Below, piece after piece: positions 11,871-21,621 of a stretch of DNA of 64,000 nucleotides; the stretch's first letter is position 1, and each line of letters starts with the position of its first letter. Origin of the DNA: Nectonema munidae (Eukaryota > Nematomorpha > Nectonematoida > Nectonematidae); assembly GCA_030549495.1 (NCBI GenBank), contig JAUIRK010000969.1:62001-126000 (forward strand), in the 5' to 3' direction. A model generated the notes under the pieces. That model was given only the letters and a program-made list of their open reading frames with translations. It ran no database searches and had not been told where the DNA came from. The position numbers were made by a program, and so were the translations under genes.

Positions 11871-12274
11871 TTTTGAAAAATGAAGTAGTCTACCAGGTAC
11901 ATTACAGGAATTGATGAAAGGATATTTGATTCATAGAGAAAACAAATAACTGAAGGTTGGATAGTTTTATATGAGTGAATGTAGTCTAAAGGCAATAAGT
12001 CTACTAGACACCCTGCGATGTTTATATGAAAAAATGTGATTGATTCAGGGGCAAGGGTATAAAACGATGTTATAATTGTGCAAACAAAAATAAAACAAAA
12101 AATTAAGATCGCATTATTTCATTTTACTCAGCATCATTCAAAAATTGTTTAACTTTTAAGGAAAAAAAGTCTATCAGAAAAAGTTATAGAGCTTCAACAA
12201 AAACTAAAAAATTTTAGAGCATAACTTAAGTTTTTTGAAAACTAATTTGACGTATCCCCTACAGCATACTCTAT

Positions 12275-12430
12275 GGGTGGCATGGCAGGTTGGTTAAGAT
12301 GATGGACATAGCACGGAAGCCTCTGGATTCGATTACTCATCGATACGAATTTGTTCATAGTTTGACATAGCGGTACATCAGTCCATCAGCCCCGTCAATG
12401 AAAATACACCCGCTGCACCTTACCTTTTAC
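12275..12430 (+). mobile_element. tRNA-derived SINE, copy A
   Basis: It starts GGGTGGCATGGCAGGTTGGTTAAGATG (A-box-like TGGTTAAG) and has a degenerate B box, GGATTCGATTAC. It ends with the shared tail TCAATGAAAATACACCC...CCTTACCTTTTA. Three minus-strand copies at 49122, 49304 and 57336 share the core and the tail. It is an RNA polymerase III type retroposon that would need a LINE in trans. This is the most diverged of the four. Confidence 0.7.
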
Positions 12431-12666
12431 TCAAAATTGAAAAATTTGCTACATAATTAACATAAGAGAGAAAGGAAAGAAAATGAACTAATAAAGCAAT
12501 TTTCACTATTTTAAAATGAAACCGTCTGTTCTCAGAATAATTTTAAAATAATAGGAGGCATAAAGAATTAGTTTATTTGATATTTTCAAGTTTTTATAAG
12601 CAGCAAAAGCCAACGTTTAAGTAGCTAGCCCTTATAATTAAAAAATTATTTAAATAACGGTAGACA

Positions 12667-12892
12667 GACATTTCGCCCCATAGACAATTTGCCCCCTGAC
12701 AAATTGTCTCATAGGCTATTAGTTTCATCCATCTTTGCTTATTATATGTGTAAAATTATTAAAAAATTTTATATTCTTGTTTATTTTATCTCTATTAAAT
12801 TATTTCAAATTAATCAAATTATCTCTTAATTATTGTCCATGAGACAAAATGTCTTATAAAAATATAATGGGGCGAAATGTCCGAGGACCAAA
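12667..12892. mobile_element. Foldback/MITE with GACATTTCGCCCCAT ends
   Basis: The left end GACATTTCGCCCCATAGACA and the right end ...ATGGGGCGAAATGTC are inverted copies. Sub-terminal CCTGACAAATTGTCTCATAG and CATGAGACAAAATGTCT are also paired. The middle is AT-rich and codes for nothing. It sits inside the 2.6-kb hAT-type element. Confidence 0.75.
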
Positions 12893-13402
12893 CTAACATA
12901 AATCAAAGTATACGAGAAAAGAAAATGATTGCGTTTTTTGAATATTTCTGTCTACAAATAAAATTCTGACAGCTGTCATAAATAGATCAAGTACATTTTT
13001 AACACATGAAACATTTTGTTTCGATATTATATTTTTACTATAATAATCATCAAATTTTCTTAAAAAAATTGATTTGATTATGTACAGTTCTACTTATAAA
13101 ATTTAACAATCGAACATTATAAAAAATATCTCTGCTTAAATATTAAGCAAATAGAGTATTATTGCTTTTAAACTGAATAGATAATCAAAATATTCATTCC
13201 CAAATAACTATTGAAAAAAATCTCTTGACTTGAAAAAATTAAAGTTTTCAAATGTTACAAAATGTAGCATACGTAGATATAAAGATTAAGTGACTTTTGT
13301 TGAAAAAAAATTCTTAGCGCGAGTCTAACAATATTCATTGATATAAAATTATAACGATTGAAAACTATTTTAATTTAACTCTAAATGCAAATTAGACAGA
13401 AG

Positions 13403-13559
13403 CAGTGGTGTAGCCAAAAAAAGTTGATAGATGGGGCCCAATTTAAAAACAAAAAACTTGCATAAGATGCATAAGATATCGCATAAGTTGCATGGGGCAC
13501 CATGCGGTACATAGGAGAGTGGGCACGGCCCCTCGTGCCCCAGCCTAGCTACGTCACTG
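13403..13559. mobile_element. hAT-type MITE, 157 bp, with target duplication
   Basis: It has ends CAGTGGTGTAGC (13403) and GCTACGTCACTG (to 13559). The flanking octamers GACAGAAG (13395-13402) and GAGAGAAG (13560-13567) match at 7 of 8. GGGGCCCA and TGCCCCAGCC lie just inside the ends. The minus-strand ORF over this region is an artefact of the MITE and its flank. Confidence 0.85.
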
Positions 13560-13892
13560 GAGAGAAGAGAGCTGAATGAGATTGCGGAGCTTAACAAGAG
13601 AAGAGGGCTTGAAAGAAATAAGAGAGCTTGAATGAGCTTGAGTGAATGATTGAGTTTTAGCAGAGAAGAATAATTAGTCTGAATTCGATCTTTCATTCTC
13701 TTTTTCATCTCATCTCATCTTACATCATCATTTATTGTCATGTCCAATGATCATTACATCCTATACTGCGATCATCATAAATTTTTTATATTCAAGCTTT
13801 TAAAAGTAACTCTTGTAGAAATTATTAATTTTCGCCCCCCCCCCCCCCTGAAAACACAGTGGGCCTCTCGTCCCCGGATGTGCGCCCCTGAT

Positions 13893-14662
13893 ATGACAAA
13901 GGTTATCTTGTAGACCATAATTTCAAAGATTAAGATTATAACTCTTGAATTGTAATTATTAATTATTACTTTGTATCAATAAATAACCTCGATGTTTTTG
14001 AATTAAACTTTTTTACACTTTGAAATATTTTATCCTAAAGATATCCTGAATTCCTATATTTTCTATTATCATGGAAGAATATTGAAAATGAATTAAATAA
14101 ACAGCTTCCTTATCTTGTAATAGTTAACCCATGTATGCCCAATTTTTCTTTAATAAACGCAGACGATAGTTTTTTTCATTGTAATTAATATGAATTTCGA
14201 AAATCCTCTCCTCGTCCTGGGCATAAATTGGTTAAGGTAATGTAGTTTGTTAAAATAATTTCCAGTGTATTGGCTATTTGCATCATTTTTTCTCCAAATT
14301 TAGATTTTTTAAAAAATGTGAAAAATAATGATAAAATAAATTGGACAAACTTTCTGATTTCACAATTTTAATTTAACATATTTCTATAATTTTTTTTATA
14401 CGCTCTAATAAAAATCCCGTTGCATTTCTTATCTCCTTCGAACTGCATCGCCTTGACGTGGTGAAGGAGCTTTTTTTACCGATATCGGTTACTAAATGAT
14501 GCAGAAATGAAAATCTTTTTAATTCAAATGTTATAATTTTATAACTATTTTTGGACATGACACAATGGTTATCTTGTAGACCATAATTTCAAAGATTAAG
14601 AATTGTAATGATTATTACTTTGTATCAATAAATAACTTCGGTGTTTTTGAATTTAACTCTTT
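13893..14662 (+). repeat. Direct repeat pair (~110 bp) flanking ~550 bp
   Basis: Copy 1 (about 13893-14012) and copy 2 (about 14557-14662) share GGTTATCTTGTAGACCATAA, TTTCAAAGATTAAG, TTACTTTGTATCAATAAATA and GTGTTTTTGAATT. Copy 1 carries about 14 extra bases. Copy 1 begins right at the edge of the 2.6-kb hAT-type element. The pair could be a local duplication or the flanks of an old insertion. Confidence 0.7.
14444..14473 (+). repeat. 30-bp GC-rich word, copy 2
   Basis: This matches 10343-10372 at 29 of 30 positions; see that entry. It lies between the two direct repeats at 13893 and 14557. Confidence 0.6.
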
Positions 14663-14664
14663 AA

Positions 14665-15545
14665 TCGGATCTTCCCTTTCTAACTTTCACAACCAGTTCA
14701 TCCATGCTGGGATTGACAATCTCAATTGCATATTTGACTCGAAGTTGTTGAATGACTGTGTGCACTTGAATCCTAGAAATTGGTCGAAAAAGTAGGATGA
14801 ATTGGTAACTTATGGAGACTCGGAAGTGATGGATGTGGCTCAATTTTTTAAAAAGATGTGATGTCCACTTTATCTGCCTTTCGAGATTTCAAATGTGGAT
14901 ATTTATCAACTGACTATGAAAACTTTTTACAAGTTATTAATATATTCCCTGTTTCCACGGCTGAATGCGAACGTGGGTTTAGTTCGAAGAATGACATCTG
15001 TACATCAGAACGTAATCAGATGAGTACACGCATTTGATGCTGTTCTTTTTCTGAATATCAATGGACCCCTATTTCACGGGTATATTTTACAAAATACGTT
15101 CACACTTGGTTAAAAAACCATCGATCTTCAATCAGCCAGGATCAAAAGACAAATGATGTCTGTGCAGTGGCGGATCGAGAAATTTTTTATAGAGGGCCGA
15201 AATCTATTAAATTTTTTTGCAATTTTGCTAAAAGTCTTAAGAGAATACGACAGCTATGTTAAGTTTTTTAGAATCACTAATTACCTATGTTTTCATATTT
15301 ATAATATTATTTTGCCATGAATAAATTGCAAAATTTTATTTTTTATAGATGTAAGGGTATACATTATTAAGGGTAATTTTCGAAGCCATTTTTCATAGGG
15401 GGAGGAGGGCTAGACCCATGAGGCCCCCCTTTGGATCCGCCAATGTGTGTGTGCCTTGTCTTCAGCACCTACTTTTTTCAACAAAGTGAATTTCGAAGAA
15501 TTTTTCAATTCCATTTTTTTATGTTAAAATAAATTTTAAAATTGT
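14665..15545 (+). mobile_element. hAT transposase C-terminal region (ZNF862/KIAA1586-like), broken
   Basis: The plus strand reads HLNPRNWSKK and VTYGDSEVMDVAQFF near 14760-14850. Near 14950-15120 it reads FPVSTAECERGFSSKN, TSERNQMSTRI and ISRVYFTKYVHTWLK. This is the order seen at the C-terminus of a hAT subfamily related to ZNF862 and KIAA1586. The catalytic core is absent. A MITE interrupts it at 15165. Beyond the MITE the frame seems to resume and end before an AATAAA near 15530. Internal stops show it is dead. Confidence 0.75.
15165..15445. mobile_element. hAT-type MITE, 281 bp, inserted in a hAT gene remnant
   Basis: It has ends CAGTGGCGGATC (15165-15176) and GATCCGCCAATG (15434-15445). 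The flanking octamers TGTCTGTG (15157-15164) and TGTGTGTG (15446-15453) match at 7 of 8. A GGGGGAGGAGGG stretch lies near the right end. It splits the tail of the surrounding hAT coding remnant, so it is the younger insertion. Confidence 0.85.
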
Positions 15546-17437
15546 TGTATTGTAAATTGTAATTCTTTCTATCGAGTTAAGAATTAAAAAAGATGGTATC
15601 CATCTCAAAATATAGGCAGTGTAGTAGCATGTAGCTTTAGACATGCATACAAGCACTGATCTTTTTTGTAGAAGTAGACCTCATGGGACGTTTCCTACAA
15701 CGTTTATGTGTTTCTATGTAGGGGGCGACTCCACACAGCAGAACATTCCCCCTCCAATGAAAATTTTCTACTTCGCACCCTGAACTAATGAAGTCATATT
15801 TCTTTGAGGTTCCCATATAAAAATGAAATTTTCATTCTTTCAGTTTGTTTTTTTCTAAGCCAAAACTTTTTTTCATTTTTCCTAAACATTTGATAATTTA
15901 ATATCTCTAAAACTTTTCACTCAGTTTAACTTCGATAAATAAGTCTATAATTTATTAACAACTTTTCCCGCCTGTTAAGGGACGTCATATATTCATGATC
16001 CCTTCAAAATATAGTAAATACTTAAAGTTATCAAACATACAAAAAAATCGTTAGAATATTAAATAAATAGAAAAAAGTAAAGTTGTGTTTTTAAATTTTA
16101 GACATGAAAATAAAGCTATTAGTTAAATAATTCCCATTCTCTTCTGAATTAAATTTTATAAAATGATAGGTTTTCGCCAATAAAAATATTAATTTTAGTA
16201 TGTTGTGGATTGATTTAAGAAAAATGAGTGTTCTAACAATATTTCATTTGGATAATTTTATGAAAAATTTTGTTCACTTATGAAATTTTCAAGCACTTTG
16301 AAATTGTGACTGTGCGTTTAAGGCAGGACATGAAAATAACTTTTTTTTATATCAATAACCTTTGCTAAGTTCAATTCATTACAAAGTCCTTCTATAGATT
16401 TTATTTTTTTTGTATTTAATTCAAAAAGAAAATTCTATTTTTTGAAATTCTTTAGCATTTTAAACTAATGAAAATTAAAAATTTTAGTCATTTTTAGTTA
16501 CCTAAAGGGCCTTTACCTCAGGTTCAATAATTGTGAGTTATGTCAACTGCATAGAAGAAACTATAAAATATATAAAGAAAGTGAAAAAATATTTTTAATG
16601 GGGGTCATTTTTGACCACAATTTCACTTCAAATTAAAATAGAACTTTACCGAAACGATTGGAATTAAAAAAAGGCAAATTATATAAAATTTTATATTTTT
16701 CTTTTAAAAAGTAAATATAAGCATTTTAGAGTCATTTTAGCCCCATTGAAATTTGAAACTCAAAATTATAGTGTTTATATAATAACTTTTATTCTGTAAA
16801 TCTAGACAAAACACAAGACTTTTAGTTTTACATATAAAAAATAATCAGTAAAAGTCTGCGGATATTCAATAGGGTGAGTCGTTTTAATTTATTTTCTGGA
16901 AAATATTATACAAAATTAAAGTTATCTCTATTTGCCTTTAATCTTCAGGTTTTAGTGTACTTATTATATAAAACAAAGCTGTACAATTAAAAAGAATAGT
17001 TTTCAAAAAAATTGAGAAATATGTCAAAAAATATTGTAAAATCATTTAGCATAAACATGCTTTTTTTATTTGGGAATAGTCTAACATTTTCTAGATTTGT
17101 TAATTTAAGTTATTTTATAATAAAATGTAAATATATTTACTTGTTAAGAAATTTTTAATTTTAATTTTTCTTTAAAAATAAAAATTTTGCTTTAATTTTT
17201 TCGCATAGACATTTCACTCCTTATCGAGGTAACAAAAATGGTTCACAATTATAAAATTTTTGCATTCTTATTATCAGAATGAGGTGTTTGACATAACTTT
17301 ATAGATTAAGATGATATTTTTCTGAATAAGAAACTCGAGATTTATATGTATGTCACGTTTCATGTTCATATCTTTTTTTATTAGGTGGCAATTTAACTTT
17401 GTTTCTGTCAGCTCATTTTGCCACGACCCCTTTTTGA
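15546..17437. other. AT-rich DNA, no genes recognised
   Basis: I found no long open frames, terminal repeats or RNA-like structure. The 5' terminal repeat expected for the downstream Tigger element was looked for here and not found. Confidence 0.5.
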
Positions 17438-19350
17438 ATGGCTTCTACAAGAAAAACGCTCACGTACTGATTTATCAGTAGGAAAAAAACATTCAATATG
17501 CTTGTATAAAAAGGAAAAATCTGCAGCGAGCCACAAAAAATAGACTTTTTTTCCAAGCAATGGGGTGTGATTATTGGTCGCACGACTATTGAAGATATTC
17601 TGAGAAATAGTAAGAAGTGGGTCCCAGAAGCAGGCTATACTTCAAGGCGTTCAGCTAAAAATATTAAGTTGGAAGAAGCTCTTATGCTTTGGTTTAATGG
17701 AATGAGGTCAAAAAATACTTGTATAACGGATATGATGTTACTAGAAAAAGCTCACGATTTTGGTAAAAGTTTAGGAATCACCAACTTTTCATACTCTCGA
17801 GGATGATTGGATCGATTTAAAAAAAGACATGGAATAAGTACGCGTCATGCACATGGAGAAATTGAAAGCGCCGATAAAAATGCGGTAGAGATAAGGCGTC
17901 AAAAGTTACGAAAAAAGCTGGCAAATTTAGATCCAGCTACTATTTATAACTGTGATGAGACGGGGTTGTTTTATAAATGTCAACCTGATAGCACTTTAGC
18001 AACAGCTCCAATGAAAGGACAGAAAAAATGTAAAGATCGTTTGACCATCCTTTTATGCTCAAACAGTGATGGCTCACACAAACTCAAGCCCTTTGTAATT
18101 GGGAAACCAAGAAGACCTCGTTGTTTGGGAAAAAAGTTTGACACTTCTATTTATGTTGAATATTCATATAACACAAAAGCCTGGATGACAGGCATTTTGT
18201 TTCAAAATTGGCTAACAAAACTCAATAAGCAAATGAAAATAAATGCTAAAAACATAACTTTACTCTGTGATAATGCCTTGTGTCATAAAACAAAACAATT
18301 TTCAAGCATTAACATATTTTTTCTTACTCCAAACATAACTACATATATCCAAACTATGGATGCTGGAGTTATAAAAAGCTACAAATAAGACATTTCATAA
18401 CTTGTCTTGAAAGTAATGAGCTTCCTAACTTGTCCGTAAGATCTGCTTTCGAAATGATAAAGACAGCTTGAAGTAATGTTCCACCTTCTATAATATTTAA
18501 TTGATGGTCTCTCACCTGCATTTTACCCTCATCATCTGAGCACTCATAAAATACACAAAACACACATGCAACACTCTCAACTTTAGAAGACCTTGTAAGT
18601 AATTTAGATCTTTTGGCTGAAAAATGTCAAAATCCTTCTTGTGAATACATTTCTGCTTCCCAATTGGTTGATGTCGATGATCATATAGAAGTTATTCTTT
18701 TACTCAATGATGAAGAGATTATGGAAATTGTGAATAAGTTTGAACCTACTAGTGATTCTTCTAGTGAAGATCCTCATGTGGAAAAGAAAATTAGTTTCTT
18801 GGATGCAAAAAAGTCTCTTATTACTCTAATCACTTATATGGAGTAAAATCCTGATTTTGGAAAAGATCATCTTGATAAGCTTTGGAATATAAGGCGTACA
18901 TTAGAAGAAAAAAAAAGTTAAAGAAGCAAAGCAAACAACTTTACCTACTTTTTTTTATAAAAAATAAAACGTAATTTTTTTTATAATTATTGGTGTCTAT
19001 CTTCATTTTTTGAACCTTTTAGCACAACTGACTACTTTCTCGAATTTAGGACAAGTTGCTCCACAGGGACATTAGCCCTGATATCTTTTTTTACTACTTT
19101 AACAACCCCTTTAATTTTTATTTAATTGTTATTAAATGAAAAAATTTAAGTCATCTAGTTTATTTCTAGTCTAAATCACAGCCTTTTTGCCTTATTTTTG
19201 AGAACATTAATAATAATTTGGTGATTCAATATATCAAATAGTTTTGGCAGAATTAAATAAGCATTTATATATGCTTCTATGTTCCGTCAGTCTCGATAAT
19301 CCGTCTATTTTTTAGGAAACGCATCTTGACGGAACAACGAGGTTTGACTG
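17438..19350 (+). mobile_element. Tigger/pogo-type DNA transposon, inactivated
   Basis: The transposase starts plausibly at ATG 17438 and is disrupted by stops at about 17471 and 17495. It then runs at 17567-17806 and, after one TGA, at 17807-18388. The N-terminal DNA-binding part reads WGVIIGRTTIEDIL and the CENP-B-like second half reads WFNGMRSKN and WLDRFKKRHGIS-like. The catalytic triad is visible: YNCDETGLF (17954), CDNALCHK (about 18268) and TMDAGVIKSY (18361), i.e. the pogo-type DDD. A more decayed C-terminal tail continues to about 18845, followed by AATAAA near 18965. The 3' end is the Tigger-like GACGGAACAACGAGG followed by TTTGACTGTA, ending at about 19350. The 5' terminal repeat is missing. 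Confidence 0.9.
18963..19265. other. 3' untranslated region of the Tigger element
   Basis: Sequence between the transposase tail and the terminal repeat. It contains CCACAGGGACATTAGCCCTG near 19060, which is partly palindromic. No other gene is seen. Confidence 0.4.
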
Positions 19351-19359
19351 TATTAGGTT

Positions 19360-20580
19360 AAAATCAATTAGGAATTTAGTAATTGTGGAGTTACTAGGGC
19401 GAAAGGAGATGGTGTATTAGTATAGGTACCCTCTTTTCTTATATATTTTTTTAAAGATTCGAGGTTACCTAAATAATATCGGGGTTATTTTTGTAGAGTA
19501 TTTGGAGTAGAGAGTCTAGAGGTATTACTTTATAGATACTTGGAGGAAGAAATGCTGGAATTGAAGGTGGAATATTTTTGGTAGTGACACTAATTACGTT
19601 TAATTTAAAAACACAGTTTCTTTTTCAGCGTTTGAGGAAAATTGGAGATAGAGAATTCCCTGGTTTAAGCTTATGATGTTTTTACTGGTAAAAGGGTGTG
19701 ATTTGGAAACCATTTTTTTTTATTATGGATTTTTTAAAGTCTAAAATTTTACTGCGGGAGTTTGTTGGTTCCTCTGGAATTATTTGTATTGAGAATTTTG
19801 GTTCTAAGTTTTTTCGTGGTTTGGGAAGTACAGTAGACCCTCATTAAGCCGCACTACATGAGGGAGAAGGGTGCCCGACTATGTCGCTTGTCCGACATAA
19901 CAGAAGGCCTACTATATATACATCTATATATATGTTAGAAAAATTATTTCAAATTGGACAAATTTATAGCCACAATAAGCTTTGGAATAACGTCAAAATT
20001 TAGAATGACCGCGAACTACCTAGTAAAAAAAACAAATAAAATGGCTGCTTGTAAATCAAAGCGAAATTAAAAAAGTCAAAGAAAATAGCCGCTTGTAAGC
20101 TTATCAGGGCAAACATTTGTATTCTCGGTCACGGTCCTACTTATCTGATATCCTAGTTATCGGGGTCGGAGCGTGGGTCTACTGTCATTTTGATATACGA
20201 GAGGTAGATGGGTTGGGTGGCAGCAGCTGAACCATAACTGATGGTATTGAAATTTTGTGTAGTGGAGAGACACATATTATGTTTACTCTTTAATTGTGAA
20301 GTAATGTTTAAAAGATGTCTGATATTAGTATGTAGAATTTAATGATGTCTTCAGAGGATAGCGAGATGTAAGAAATGAAGTCGTCAAAAAGGTTGGAGAT
20401 AATTTGAGAAGATCTGGTTTTGAGATTTGATTTCAGAAAAGGGTCGTTTATTTGTGGAGGAGAGGTGCTTGGGGATTTTTTCTATAGTTGGAAAGTTAAC
20501 AAAAATAAAAAGCAAGGTAAAGGAAGGTAAATTTAAAAATATTGCAGGCATGGTTATTAGGTTATTAGATTGGTTTATAT
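19360..20580 (-). other. Strand-asymmetric G-rich block around the MITE, possible old minus-strand ORF
   Basis: The plus strand is G-rich, which is unlike its neighbours. On the minus strand, open stretches read KILDFKKSIIKKNGFQITPF (about 19700-19760) and SNLFDDFISYISLSSEDI (about 20345-20400). This looks like decayed coding sequence, perhaps a LINE ORF1, split by the MITE. No domain is recognised. Confidence 0.3.
19831..20184. mobile_element. Tigger/pogo-like MITE, 354 bp
   Basis: CAGTAGACCC at 19831-19840 and GGGTCTACTG at 20175-20184 are perfect 10-bp inverted ends. TA precedes the left end (19829-19830). The expected TA on the right reads TC. Just inside, words of the kind TTATCGGGGTCGGAGCG are typical of non-autonomous Tigger relatives. 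No coding capacity. Confidence 0.75.
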
Positions 20581-20587
20581 CTGTGGG

Positions 20588-20955
20588 CAGGCCCGTCGCT
20601 AGAGTTATGTTGCAGGGGGGAGCAAATCACATTATTAAATTTTTGTCATAAACTGGAAAATTTTTATTCTCAAAAATTTCATTAAATATTAATTTCAAAA
20701 TAGGATTAGTCTTTTTCTCAAACTAAACTCATGCATATTTTCTTCTTTTGTGACTTCTGAAGTATAATCCTTGATGAAGGCTGGATGAAGGCGATAGAAA
20801 AATGATTAAGATATTAAAACTTGCGAAGATAACTGTTATAATAAATAAGATATAAATTTTTTAGCGACACTCAGAGGAGGCAAAAAAAATCCAGGGGGGG
20901 GGGGGGGGCAATGCCCCCCCCCCCCCCCCCCTTACCCCCCTTATCGACGGGCCTG
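20588..20955. mobile_element. hAT-type MITE, 368 bp, perfect 8-bp target duplication and G/C runs
   Basis: It has ends CAGGCCCGTCG (20588) and CGACGGGCCTG (to 20955). The octamer TCTGTGGG occurs exactly at 20580-20587 and 20956-20963. A G15 run at 20894-20908 faces a C18 run at 20914-20931, five bases apart, so a GC hairpin is possible. A relative with the same end word lies at 59847. The perfect target duplication suggests a fairly recent insertion. Confidence 0.92.
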
Positions 20956-20963
20956 TCTGTGGG

Positions 20964-21595
20964 TAAGATGTCAATGTTATGTAAAAAAAATAAAAGAAAA
21001 ATATTCTTCGACGTTGGCAGCAATTGACATTTTAGACTTGAAAAAAATCTTATAACATTGTATATATAAATTTCTTGATATGGAATTCTTTGATTGACAG
21101 ATTGAAATACATTATAAAACCTTAAGACAAAAAACTATACACATATAAAAACGAAAATAATTTAAAAAATAAAATTAAAATTTGTTTTTATTCAACTTTG
21201 AATCTAATTTTTATCTAAACAATAAATGGAGTTCGAACTAAATATTTGGTTCAAAATTTTCTAGATTAGTTCATCTTAAATAAGAAATGAATTCTATATT
21301 TTATTTATTTAAGTATAGTTTGGAAAGATATTTTGTATAATATTCTAAATCTAATATAAAATTAGTAAAAATTAGCCTGTTTTTTTTTTTTGAATATTGT
21401 AGCGCTACGTAATCTCAAAAATAAATATATGAACGGACCTGCACTAAGATAAGCTATTTATAGGCACTAAAATTTTTCAATTTTTAAAAAATTTCATTTT
21501 ACTTCATCTATGATTCAACAAAAATAATTGCATTTTTTTTATTGTAAATATTCAATATTCCAGGATACATTCATTGAATTAGTGAAATGAAAACA
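20964..21595. other. AT-rich spacer before the right arm
   Basis: There are no open frames or repeats of note apart from homopolymers. It ends where the inverted-repeat arm begins at the CCCTATTAGTG word. Confidence 0.5.
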
Positions 21596-21621
21596 ATCTT
21601 AACCCTATTAGTGCTGGGGGG

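Larger units (their letters stand above)
11289..13890. mobile_element. hAT-type non-autonomous element, 2.6 kb, with nested insertions
   Basis: The left end CAGGGGCGCACATCC (11289-11303) and the right end GGATGTGCGCCCCTG (13876-13890) form a perfect 15-bp terminal inverted repeat. The flanking octamers ATATGGGA (11281-11288) and ATATGACA (13891-13898) agree at 6 of 8 bases, as expected for an aged hAT target duplication. Inside are a C-run at 13834-13848, two foldback elements, a SINE copy and a MITE. No transposase is seen. A third copy of the terminus stands alone at 33515. Confidence 0.7.

Noticed and set aside
13370-13708. 112-codon minus-strand ORF
   Set aside because: It spans a MITE and its flanks, so it is not a gene.
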